This document shows, piece after piece, positions 43,200-52,000 of a DNA stretch of 64,000 nt. The stretch lies in NCBI RefSeq assembly GCF_013409365.1, contig NZ_JACCBA010000001.1:5890001-5954000 (forward strand). The letters are read 5' to 3'. This DNA comes from Actinomadura luteofluorescens. Lineage in GTDB: Bacteria; Actinomycetota; Actinomycetes; Streptosporangiales; Streptosporangiaceae. Position numbers and translations under genes: made by a program. Position 1 is the first letter of the stretch; each line of letters opens with the position of its first letter. The notes beneath the pieces were generated by a model. It was not told the DNA's origin and ran no database searches. It was given only the letters and a program-made list of their open reading frames with translations.

Positions 43200-44159
43200 A
43201 TGTCACGCTGGGGACTGACCATTCCGCTGACCGGCCTCCCGCTGGCCGAGCACCGCGAGATCGTTTCCGGGCTGTCCGGGCTCGGCTACACCGACGCCTG
43301 GTCGGCCGAGACGAACGGCGCCGACGCCTTCACCCCGCTGGCGCTCGCCTCGCAGTGGGACCCCGGGCTGCGCCTCGGACCGGCGATCGTCCCGGTCTAC
43401 ACGCGCGGCCCCGCCCTGCTGGCCCAGCAGGCCGCCACCCTCGCCGACCTCGCGCCCGGACGGTTCGTCCTGGGCATCGGCACCTCGTCCGACACGATCG
43501 TGCAGCGCTGGAACGGCATCCCGTTCGACGAGCCCTACAAGCGCACCCGCGACACGCTGCGTTTCCTCCGCAGGGCGCTCGCGGGGGAGAAGGTGAAGGA
43601 GGAGTACGAGACCTTCGCCGTGAAGGGCTTCAAGCTGGAGAGCGCACCGGCGACGCCGCCGCCGATCGTCCTCGCGGCGCTGCGCCCCGGGATGCTGCGG
43701 CTCGCCGCCCGCGAGGCCGACGGCGCGATCACCAACTGGCTCGCGCCCGGGGACGTCCGGACGGTCCGCGGCGCCCTCGGCGACGAGCCGGAGCTGATCG
43801 CGCGGCTGTTCGTCTGCCCCACGGCCGACCCCGAGGAGGCCCGCGCCATCGGCCGCTGGATGATCGCCGCGTACATGACGGTCCCCGTCTACCGGGCGTT
43901 CCACGAGTGGCTCGGACGCGGCGAGGCGCTGCGCCCGATGAACGAGGCGTGGGCGGCCGGCGATCGCAAGAAGGCACTGGAGGTCATCCCGGACGAGGTG
44001 GTGGACGACCTGATCGTGCACGGCTCCCCGGAGCGGTGCCGGGCCCGCGTCCGCGAGTACGTCGACAGCGGCCTCACCACCCCCGTGCTGGCGATCGTTC
44101 CGGGCGGGGGCCTCTCACAGGCGGAGGCGGTGCGGGCGCTCGCCCCGAGTGCGGACTGA
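43200..44159 (+). CDS. LLM-class F420-dependent oxidoreductase (second copy)
   Basis: 319 residues with the luciferase-like TIM-barrel layout: WGLTIPLTGLPLAEHREIV, RLGPAIVPVYTRGPALLAQQ, GRFVLGIGTSSDTIVQRWNG (landmark for the cofactor loop) and PPIVLAALRPGMLRLAAREA. Mycobacterial Rv3520c, in the steroid cluster, is of the same class. It probably forms an operon with the SDR 35 bases upstream. It differs clearly from the LLM protein at 3423, so the two are not recent copies. Confidence 0.9.
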   Translation: MSRWGLTIPLTGLPLAEHREIVSGLSGLGYTDAWSAETNGADAFTPLALASQWDPGLRLGPAIVPVYTRGPALLAQQAATLADLAPGRFVLGIGTSSDTIVQRWNGIPFDEPYKRTRDTLRFLRRALAGEKVKEEYETFAVKGFKLESAPATPPPIVLAALRPGMLRLAAREADGAITNWLAPGDVRTVRGALGDEPELIARLFVCPTADPEEARAIGRWMIAAYMTVPVYRAFHEWLGRGEALRPMNEAWAAGDRKKALEVIPDEVVDDLIVHGSPERCRARVREYVDSGLTTPVLAIVPGGGLSQAEAVRALAPSAD

Positions 44160-44253
44160 GATCGTCCGATCACGTCCCGATGTTTACGGCCGGGAGGAGC
44201 GGGGAGGGTGGGGCAAATCCCGACAGCGAACGAAGAGACGTGAGGAGCTGATC

Positions 44254-44553
44254 GTGCTCACCCTGACCAGCGGTGCCGTCCAGGTCATCCGTACGGTGAC
44301 CGCCAATCCGGAGCTTCCGCCCGAGACCGGCATCCGCATCGAGTCCGGGCTCGACGGCTCGGACGCGCTGCGGCTCTCGGTGGCCCCGGCCCCCGAGGCA
44401 GGCGACCAGGTCGTGGAGGAAGAGGGCGCCAAGGTGTACCTGGAACCCACGGTCGCCGAGATGCTCGACGACAAGACTCTCGACGCCCAGGTCGACCCGC
44501 AGGGCGACGTGGCCTTCACCATCGCGGAGGGGGCGGAGGGAACTCCCACCTGA
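44254..44553 (+). CDS. HesB/IscA-fold protein lacking all cysteines
   Basis: 99 residues with the HesB/IscA (Fe-S biogenesis) pattern: LTSGAVQVIRTV, GIRIESGLDGSDALRLSVAPAPEAGD and VYLEPTVAEMLDDKTLDAQV. The A-type Fe-S carrier family normally has three conserved Cys residues (CxnCGC); here there are none, so it cannot carry a cluster in the usual way. Actinobacterial proteins of this type are annotated as HesB-like with unknown role. The GTG start follows GAGGAGC. It is 95 bases downstream of the LLM gene, and a hairpin terminator follows. Confidence 0.85.
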   Translation: MLTLTSGAVQVIRTVTANPELPPETGIRIESGLDGSDALRLSVAPAPEAGDQVVEEEGAKVYLEPTVAEMLDDKTLDAQVDPQGDVAFTIAEGAEGTPT

Positions 44554-44563
44554 CGTAGGAGGA

Positions 44564-44601
44564 CGAGACCGGGGCGCGCCCGCCGGGCCGTCCCGGTCTC
44601 G
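44564..44601. terminator. 10-bp hairpin between convergent genes
   Basis: CGAGACCGGG (44564-44573) pairs exactly with CCCGGTCTCG (44592-44601), followed by TGTTCT. It ends the HesB-like unit and can act on the convergent small membrane gene. Confidence 0.75.
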
Positions 44602-44616
44602 TGTTCTCCGAGCGTG

Positions 44617-44817
44617 TCAGCGCATCGCCGCGACCACGGCGACCACGGCGAACACGAACGCCGCCGCGGTGAGGACGGCGAACGCGGCGATCACCGCACA
44701 GGCCAGGGCTCGCGGCTGGTCGCGCCAGGCGGGGGAGCGGTCGCGCGCCTGCCGGTCCGGTTCTCGCCGGAACGACCGTCCCGCGTCCGGGGGGTCGGGC
44801 GAAGGCGGGGTCGTCAC
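44617..44817 (-). CDS. Small membrane protein, 66 residues
   Basis: A polar Arg/Pro-rich N-terminus followed by one or two tightly packed hydrophobic stretches at the C-terminus (ALACAVIAAFAVLTAAAFVF and beyond). I chose the GTG at 44817 because the preceding in-frame part is low-complexity; a longer start at 44913 is possible. No family recognised. Convergent with the HesB-like gene. Confidence 0.5.
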   Translation of the reverse strand: MTTPPSPDPPDAGRSFRREPDRQARDRSPAWRDQPRALACAVIAAFAVLTAAAFVFAVVAVVAAMR

Positions 44818-44916
44818 GAGCGCCAGTGTTGCAGATAGATCGCTCCACCCGCCGCCCGCCCGGGACGTGTCATCGCGGGGCCCGGAGCCCGCGTCCCCGC
44901 CGCCTCCGGACACCGG

Positions 44917-46017
44917 TCAGTCCGGGAACGACGGGTGCGGGCCGAGGGCCCAGTACTCGAAGAGGCCGTAGCCCGTGGTGGCGCCGCTGGGCTGCGCCCC
45001 GTCCAGGTACTCGTACCGGCCGACCGCGTCGACCATGCCCCACATCCGGGCCGCGTCGCCGGGCTCGCGGGTGTCGTAGGTGACGCCCTGTACCTTCAGG
45101 TCGGGTCCCTGGTACATGCCGTGCTTCCAGTCGGGCTCCAGCCCGTAGCCGGTGCCGACCATGAGGTGGACGGGCAAGATCGGCGTCGCCTTCACCTCGA
45201 ACGGCTCCCCGCCGGGCGGCGCGAACCGGAGCGTCGCCGTGACCACCTCCCGGGTGCCCTCCGCGTACTCCGGGCGGTACTCGGGACGTCCCAGATACTC
45301 GGGCTCGCGGTCGGGCCACACGCGGGTGGCCTCTTCCAGGAGGCGGCGCCCCTTCTCGTCCTCCTGCACGATGCAGAGGATGGCGTGGTCCTCGAACTGC
45401 ATCGGTGCGTAGAGCCAGTAGAACGTCCCCGCGTTCTTCGCCTGGATGCCCGGCGGCTCCGGCTCGCCCACGGGCCGGACGCCCCAGGAGCGGTCCCGCG
45501 AGCCCCACCAGTGGTCGGGCGTGACCTCGATCGTCTCGCCGTCGACCGTGATGGAGCCCGTCCATCGGCCGGTCTGCGCGAGGCGGCGGGAGTCGAAGAC
45601 GACGCGCTCCTGCCAGCGCAGGTAGTGCGGCGGCTCCAGCGTCGCCGGGACGGAGCCCTCCCACGTGAGGTCGAACGAGAGGCCGTGCCCGTTCTCGTCC
45701 AGGACGACCCGGAGCCGCTTCAGCCCCTCGATGACCTCGACGCGGAACGGCCCGACCGTGGTGTCCATCCGGTCGTTCCCGAGTTCGCGGGACGCCCGGA
45801 CGACCTTGTGCACCGGCCCGCGCCGCACGACCGCGAACGCGTCCATGACGCCGAGGTTCGGGTACTGCCCGATCCCGATGATCATCATGAGGTCGTCCGA
45901 GCACGGGTGGACGTTGAAGTAGTACCGGTCGTAGAAGTTGCGGTCGGAGGTGGTGACGTGCCGCATCACCTCCGGCGCCTGGTGGATCGGGTAGTCGTCG
46001 AGCGGCGAGAGCGTCAC
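44917..46017 (-). CDS. AttH/hydroxyneurosporene-synthase-like (lipocalin-type) protein
   Basis: 366 residues rich in beta strands, two lipocalin-like halves. The central WWGSRDRSWGVRPVG (about residue 164) and FYWLYAPMQFEDHAI (about 190) words are typical of the AttH/CrtC-like family, whose members hydrate isoprenoid chains or bind lipids. Its GTG overlaps the TGA of the phosphotransferase gene (GTGA), so both proteins should be made together. The pair stands downstream of a perfect KstR-type operator, which ties it to lipid metabolism. Biochemical role unknown; binding or modifying a sterol- or terpene-like molecule is possible. Confidence 0.7.
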   Translation of the reverse strand: MTLSPLDDYPIHQAPEVMRHVTTSDRNFYDRYYFNVHPCSDDLMMIIGIGQYPNLGVMDAFAVVRRGPVHKVVRASRELGNDRMDTTVGPFRVEVIEGLKRLRVVLDENGHGLSFDLTWEGSVPATLEPPHYLRWQERVVFDSRRLAQTGRWTGSITVDGETIEVTPDHWWGSRDRSWGVRPVGEPEPPGIQAKNAGTFYWLYAPMQFEDHAILCIVQEDEKGRRLLEEATRVWPDREPEYLGRPEYRPEYAEGTREVVTATLRFAPPGGEPFEVKATPILPVHLMVGTGYGLEPDWKHGMYQGPDLKVQGVTYDTREPGDAARMWGMVDAVGRYEYLDGAQPSGATTGYGLFEYWALGPHPSFPD

Positions 46018-47081
46018 CGGTCCCCTCCCAGGATGCGGGCCAGCAGCTGCGTGCAGTTGTTGTCGTGGGGAAAGTCGGCCGACTCCTCGATCCAGCCGAA
46101 GTCGATCATCGCCTGCCCGATCCGCGCCATGATCACCGAGAACTTGAAGCCGGACAGGATCTCGTAGTACGCCATGTGGCGCATCGGGCGTCCGAGCAGC
46201 TCCTCGTAGCGGGCGACGGTCTCGGCGTAGGACGGGAAGCCCGCCAGCCGGGCCGCGCCGACGCCCTCGGAGTGGTGCCGGTCCAGGAACATGAACCAGG
46301 CGAGGTCCTCCTCGGGTGCGCCGAGCACGGCGCCCTCCCAGTCCAGCACCGCCGCGGGCGCGCCGTCCTGGAAGATCACGTTGCCGATGCGGGCGTCGCC
46401 CCACAGCGCGACGGGGTCGTCCGGCTCGTCGGGGCGGTTCGCCTTCAGCCAGTCCAGGGCCCTGAGCGCCGTCTCCTGCGGACCCCGGTAGGCCCAGCCG
46501 AGGTAGTGCTCGTAGTAGTTGAGCCGCTGGTCGAGGCCGGGCGCCCCCCAGGCCGGCTGGTCGAGGAAGCCCAGGCCCAGGGCGCCGACGTCCAGCCGGT
46601 GCAGCCGCGCCATGATCTCCAGGGTGGACCACCACATCGCGGCCCGCTCGCCCGGCGGGACCTCGGTCACCCAGCCGTCCATGTGGTAGGGCGGCATGTC
46701 GGTCGGGACGCGGCCGTCGACGCGGCCCATCACGAAGAACGCGGCGCCGAGCACGTCGCGGGACGGCTCGTACCAGCGGATCGGCGGCACCGGGATGGTG
46801 GTGCGCTCGTCCAGGATCCGCATCAGCCGGTACTGCTCCTCGAACCGCGGCTCGGGGAAGATCTGGTACTTCTCCGGCGCGACCCGCGCGACGAGCGGCT
46901 CGTGCCTTGGCGCGCCGTCCTCGCCGCTCCATTCGGCTTCGAACAGCAGGGTCTCGTTGGAGAATCCGCTCGTCTGGGGGGTGTCCACGTGCGGGATGCG
47001 GACGCCGGGCAGACGGCCGTCCAGCCACCGCGTGAGGGACCGCCTGGTGATCTCGGGATCGCGCTGGTCGGGAACGGGCAT
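46014..47081 (-). CDS. Kinase-fold phosphotransferase (APH/ChoK family)
   Basis: 355 residues of the aminoglycoside/choline-kinase fold. SGFSNETLLFEAEW is the nucleotide loop (about 38-51), LVARVAPEKYQIF has the Lys/Arg position, and VALWGDARIGNVIFQDG (about residue 220) is the catalytic loop with WGD instead of HGD, with the catalytic Asp and metal Asn kept. VLDWEGAVLGAPEEDLAWF supplies the metal Asp. Such phosphotransferases are frequent in actinobacterial lipid clusters, often beside acyl-CoA dehydrogenases. Here it is co-translated with the AttH-like gene and preceded by the KstR-type site at 47129. Confidence 0.88.
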   Translation of the reverse strand: MPVPDQRDPEITRRSLTRWLDGRLPGVRIPHVDTPQTSGFSNETLLFEAEWSGEDGAPRHEPLVARVAPEKYQIFPEPRFEEQYRLMRILDERTTIPVPPIRWYEPSRDVLGAAFFVMGRVDGRVPTDMPPYHMDGWVTEVPPGERAAMWWSTLEIMARLHRLDVGALGLGFLDQPAWGAPGLDQRLNYYEHYLGWAYRGPQETALRALDWLKANRPDEPDDPVALWGDARIGNVIFQDGAPAAVLDWEGAVLGAPEEDLAWFMFLDRHHSEGVGAARLAGFPSYAETVARYEELLGRPMRHMAYYEILSGFKFSVIMARIGQAMIDFGWIEESADFPHDNNCTQLLARILGGDR

Positions 47082-47128
47082 CGCACCGCCTCCTTGCCGT
47101 GCCTGCTGGCCGGGGTCGCGCCCAAATT

Positions 47129-47142
47129 AGAACGTGTTCTAT
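47129..47142. promoter_or_regulatory. KstR-type operator, perfect arms (8 of 8)
   Basis: TAGAAC-GT-GTTCTA has fully complementary six-base arms, the best such site in the window. It is 48 bases before the phosphotransferase start and 56 before the divergent MBL gene, so it can control both operons. Confidence 0.75.
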
Positions 47143-47197
47143 CAACGGTGCGGGGGGTGGTCAATGGGCGGGGCGGCCCCCGTGAAAAAATCGCCGG

Positions 47198-47848
47198 ATG
47201 CGTCTCACCAAGCTCGGACACGCGTGCGTGCAGCTCACCGAGGACGACCGCACGATCCTCATCGACCCCGGCTCGTTCAGCGAGGCCGGGGACGCGCTGG
47301 CCGCCGCCGACGCCGTACTGATCACCCACGAGCACTTCGACCACTTCGACCCCGACGCGCTGCGCGCCGCGATGGCCGAGCGCCCCGCGCTGGAGGCGTG
47401 GACGTCCCGCGCCGTGGCCGAGAACCTCGCCGACCTCGGCGGACGCGTCCACCAGGTCGGCCACGGCGACGCCGTCACGATCGCCGGCTTCGACGTCCAC
47501 GTCTACGGCGAGGACCACGAGCTCATGCACCCCGACCTGCCCCCCGTCCCGAACGTCGGGTTCCTGGTCGACGGCGAGGTCTTCCACCCGGGGGACGCGC
47601 TGACCGTCCCGTCCGAGCCCGTCCCGACGTTGTGCCTGCCCGGCAACGCGCCCTGGATGCGCGCGCTCGACCTGTACGAGTACACGCGGGCGGTCCGCCC
47701 GGGCCGCGCCTTCGCCATCCACGACGGGCTGCTCAACGACATCGGCCTCCAGGTGATGGAACACGTCCTCACCAGCGCCGGCGACGAGCTCGGCAAGGAG
47801 TTCGTGCGCCTCACCCCCGGCGCCTCCGTGGACCTGGCCGCCGAGTGA
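47198..47848 (+). CDS. MBL-fold metal-dependent hydrolase (UlaG-like)
   Basis: 216 residues. The metallo-beta-lactamase signature HEHFDHFDP (about residues 48-56) supplies the first metal ligands; LPGNAPWMRA and AIHDGLLNDIG carry further conserved positions. Without the C-terminal extensions of RNase Z or glyoxalase II, it falls with UlaG/YtnP-like hydrolases. Its stop overlaps the HAD gene (GTGA). It shares a promoter region with a perfect KstR-type operator, but its metabolic role is unknown. Confidence 0.9.
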   Translation: MRLTKLGHACVQLTEDDRTILIDPGSFSEAGDALAAADAVLITHEHFDHFDPDALRAAMAERPALEAWTSRAVAENLADLGGRVHQVGHGDAVTIAGFDVHVYGEDHELMHPDLPPVPNVGFLVDGEVFHPGDALTVPSEPVPTLCLPGNAPWMRALDLYEYTRAVRPGRAFAIHDGLLNDIGLQVMEHVLTSAGDELGKEFVRLTPGASVDLAAE

Positions 47849-48615
47849 ACGCCTCCCCCCGCATCCCCCCGGCGGCCGGGCCTCAGGCCGGCGAGCGCGC
47901 CGGCGCCGCCGAGCAGGGAGCCGGCCTTCCCACGCCCCGCTCCATCCAGGCCGTGTTCTTCGACATCGGCGAGACCCTTATCAACGAGGGCGAGATCTAC
48001 GGGCGCTGGGCCGACTGGCTCGGCGTGCCCAGGCACACCTTCCTCACCAAGCTCGGCGCGCTGCTCGCGACCGGTGGCGACCACATGGACCTGTTCGAGT
48101 ACTTCCGCCCGGGCTTCGACCTGGAGGACGAGCAGCGGCGCCGCGAGGAGGCGGGCGTCCCGAACGGGTTCGGACCGGACGACCTGTACCCGGACGCGCG
48201 GGCGTGCCTGTCGGGCCTGCGCGACCAGGGCCTGTTCGTCGGGATCGCGGGCAACCAGCCGGTCCAGGCGGCGGAGCAGATGGCGGAACTGGGCCTGGAC
48301 GCCGACGTCGTCGGCATCTCGGACGTGTGGGGCGTCAGCAAGCCGTCCCACGAGTTCTTCGAGCGCTGCGCCCAGCTCGCCGACGTGCTGCCCGACCGCG
48401 TCCTGTACGTGGGGGACCGCATCGACAACGACGTCCGGCCCGCCGTGGAGTTCGGGATGCGGGCGGCGTTCCTGCGCCGCGGCCCCTGGGGGAACATCCA
48501 GAAGGACGACGAGGCGCTCGGCGAGTGCCTGTTCGTGCTCGACGACCTGGCCGCCCTGCCGAGTCTCGTCGCCGACCACAACGCCGACCGCACTCTGGGG
48601 CAGGCCGCCCCCTAG
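47845..48615 (+). CDS. HAD-superfamily hydrolase
   Basis: 256 residues: ~32 low-complexity residues, then AVFFDIGETLINEG (motif I; DxGxT variant with both Asp/Gly in phosphohydrolase order), GIAGNQPVQ (motif II, Asn), SKPSHEFFER (motif III, Lys) and VLYVGDRIDNDVRPA (motif IV). The cap is of the C1 helical type. It hydrolyses a phosphoester, substrate unknown. Translationally coupled to the MBL gene by a four-base overlap (GTGA). Confidence 0.9.
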   Translation: MNASPRIPPAAGPQAGERAGAAEQGAGLPTPRSIQAVFFDIGETLINEGEIYGRWADWLGVPRHTFLTKLGALLATGGDHMDLFEYFRPGFDLEDEQRRREEAGVPNGFGPDDLYPDARACLSGLRDQGLFVGIAGNQPVQAAEQMAELGLDADVVGISDVWGVSKPSHEFFERCAQLADVLPDRVLYVGDRIDNDVRPAVEFGMRAAFLRRGPWGNIQKDDEALGECLFVLDDLAALPSLVADHNADRTLGQAAP

Positions 48616-48760
48616 GGGACGTCCCGTACTCCTGAGGTAGCAGCAGGGAACGGGCCGCGAGAGCGATGTGAGGCCGCCCGTCCGGTTCGTAGCGTGAGAG
48701 ACATGGCCGCGAAGACCGCGGCCGTGTTCACCGCTCGACGAATCGGGGAGAGAAGAACCC

Positions 48761-48964
48761 ATGAACGGCCTCTACCGCCCGCGCCGCGACCGCGTCATCG
48801 CCGGGGTCTGCGCCGGCCTCGCGCGCCGGTTCGGCATGACCCCCTGGACCGTCCGGATCCTGTTCCTGCTCTCGTGCCTGCTGCCCGGGCCGCAGTTCGT
48901 CGTCTACCTGGTCCTCTGGGTCATGATGCCGAACGAGGACCGCCACATGGCCGGCGCCCGCTAA
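48761..48964 (+). CDS. PspC-domain small membrane protein
   Basis: 67 residues, all PspC domain: LYRPRRDRVIAGVCAGLARRF, then MTPWTVRILFLLSCLLPGP and a membrane helix ending PQFVVYLVLWVMMPNE. PspC proteins sense membrane stress, in the phage shock response of enterobacteria; in actinobacteria they are often found alone. No PspA or PspB gene is nearby. Confidence 0.9.
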   Translation: MNGLYRPRRDRVIAGVCAGLARRFGMTPWTVRILFLLSCLLPGPQFVVYLVLWVMMPNEDRHMAGAR

Positions 48965-49047
48965 CTCAAGATCAACGATTGCGCTCGACCGGGGCCGCCC
49001 GGGGGTGTTGAATCGGGGCACCACCATTCCCGTGGGGAGGAGCCGCG

Positions 49048-52000
49048 GTGCCTGACGAGGCTCCGGGTCCCGGCCGGCCGGACCGCGCCCTGGACGAAGC
49101 CGCCGCGCGGGAGGCAGACCACGCGGCGCGACTGCTCGGGTACCTGCGCGACCTGGCGCGGTCCCGGTGGCGCCCCTCGCGCGACCTCGCCGACCACGAC
49201 CACGTCCACTGGCTGGCCGGACTGCCCGGCGACGTCTACGTGGAGGCCGACGCCGGGCCCGGCGAGGTGCTGTTCAGCGTCCCGGTCATCCCGCTGACGC
49301 CGCCGGTCGTGCTGGAGGAGTTCGACGGCTGGCTCGCCCTGCGCAACTGGTACCGCATCCTGCGCGACCTGTCCGGCGAGGAGGCTGTCCTCGCGACGGG
49401 CCTGCTGTCGTGGCGGCCCGCCGTCCACGACCACCTGCTGAGCACGCCCGTCCGGATCGTCCTGGACGAGCGCACCGAGCGCGTCGACGTCGTCCTCGCC
49501 GGGCACACGACCCTGCGCGACCGGGAACTGCTGTCCGGCCACCCCGGCTTCCGGCCCGCGGACTGGATCGCCGACGCCGTCCAGGCCGGGCAGGGCTTCG
49601 GCCTCAACGCCTCCGTCGGGGACGTCCTGCGCAAGTGGTGCCAGGTCGCGCTGACGAGCCCCGCCGACTACCGCGAGGACTGGACGCCCGACGCCGACGC
49701 CGCCTCACCCGTCCCGCGCCTGCGGCTCGCGCCCGCGCTGGTCGTCCGCCCGGCGCGCCGCGAGGCCGTCGCCGACCACCACGCCAGGCTGCTGAGCCTG
49801 CTGCCGCGCGGCGTCCCCGAGGGTGTCGCGCGGTTCGTCTCACCCGAGCTGAAACCGCAGGTCATGCACATACCGGAGCGGGCGCCGGAGACCGTCCCCG
49901 ACCTGATGGCCGGGCTGCTGGCGCGGGGCCGCCGGGTGCTCGTCGCCACGTCCGGCCCGGCCGCGTCCGCCGCGCTGCGCGGCGCGCTCCCGCCCGGCCT
50001 CGCCGCCCTCACCGCCACCGACGCGGCCATGGCGGCCCGCGTCGCCGAGGCGGTCCGCGCCGCGGGAGACCCCGGCCTCGACGCCCTCGCCGAGCGCGAG
50101 GAGGCCGCCGCCCTGCGGGTCGCCGAGATCACCGAGCGGCTGCGCGGCGGCGGGCCCCCGGAGCCCCCGCAGGACCTGCGCGGCGAGGAGCCCGAGCTGT
50201 CGTGGATGCCGGTCCGGCCCGACCTTCCGCCGGGCCCGCCGATCTCCCGGTCCGAGGCCGCCGAACTGGTCGTCCTCCTCGCGGAGGAGACCGCCGCCCG
50301 CAAGGCCCGCACCGAGCAGCGCGACGTCGACCCGGGCGCGCTGCCGAGCGCCGCCTACGTCCGCACCCTGATCGAGGCGGAGAGCGCCGCCGCCGAGCGC
50401 GCCGAACGGTCCAGGACCGAGCTGTCGCAACTCCTTCGCGACAGCGACGTCACCCTCCTCGCCCGCCTCGACGGGGACGCCTCCGTCGTCGGCGCCGCGC
50501 TCCGCGACCTCGGGCTGGAGGGCCACCCGGGCGGCTGGAACCCCTCCGACCTCGCCGTCCGCGCCCTCGGCGACGCCCTCGCCGAGCGCCGCCCCCTCAT
50601 CTGGGCCCGCGTCGTGGAGATGACGTCCCGCGCGCAGTGGGCCGAGCACGCCCTAGGCGAGCTGAGCGGCCACCGCGTCGAGCTGCCCTCCGACGCCGAC
50701 CTGCGCGGCCTCGCCGCCGCCGCCCAGGACCTGCGCGCCTACCTGGCGGACGGCGGCGCCCTCAAGCGCGGCCCGCTGCGCTCCGGGGCCCAGCGCCAGG
50801 CCGAACCCCTCCTCGCCACCGTGAAGGTGGACGGTGCGGCGCCGACGACGCCGGAGCTGCTCGACATCGTCAACACCGACCTCATGGTGCGGATCACCTG
50901 CCGGGAGCTGCAGTACGTGTGGGAGGCGGCCGGCATCTCCTTCCCCGCCGACCTGCCGCCCGGCGAGCGCGTCGCCCGCTTCGTCCGCGCGCACGCCCGG
51001 CTCGCCCGCGTCCGCGACGCGATGACCGCGCTGGACTCGACGCGGCGGCTCCTCGAACGCTCCGGCTTCCGCGTCCCGCTCGCCCATCCGATCCAGTGGC
51101 ACGACTACGCCGCCGCCCTGCGCAACGCCCTGGAAGGGCTCGGCGTGAGCCGCGCCACCGCCGACCTGGACGCCCTCCGCGACTCGATCGGCCCCGCCGA
51201 CGGCGACGATCCCCCCGAGCTGCGCGCCGCGCTCGCCGCCGTCGACGCCCGCGACGCCGCCGCCTACGGCCGCGCCCTCGGCGCCCTCGCCGAGGCCCGG
51301 CACGAGCGCTCCCGGCAGATCCGCTGCGAGGAACTGGTCGCCCGCGTCCGCGCCGTCCACCCCGACCTCGCCAACCTCATGATCGCCACGGACGGCGACG
51401 AGGTCTGGCACGCCCGCACCCGCCGCTGGGACGACGCCTGGACGTGGGCCCGCCGCCGCGCCGCCGCCACCGGCCCCGCCGCCGCGGACCGCCTGCGCGA
51501 CGCCCTCGCCGAGGCCGAGGGCGCCCTGCGCGAGGCCCGCGCCGACCTCACCTCCGCCCGCGCCGCCGCGGCCGCCCGCGCCCGCTCCGGACCCGACATC
51601 GTGCCCGCCTGGATCCTGCCCCTGTGGCGCGTCCCGGACGTCCTCCCACCCGCCCCCGACGGCTTCGACGTCGTCATCGTCGACGGCGAGCACGAGGCCG
51701 GCGCCGAGGCCCTCTTCGTCCTGTGGCACGCGCCCCGCACCATCCTCGTCGGCCCGTCCGGCCCCGACCTCCCACCCCCCGAGGGCCCGCCGCCGAACCC
51801 TCGCCTCCCGTCCGGCCTGCACGAAGTCATCACCCCCACCACCCCGCTCTTCACCGCCCTCACCGCCCCCCGCACCCGGCCGGAGCGGCCGGACGTGACC
51901 CAGCGGGACATCCCGATCCAGCCGCCGAGGCCCAAGCCGCACGAGCCCCCGCGCCCGCAGACTCCGGCCCCGGGCCCGCCGCCGCGCAAGGAAGCGGAAA

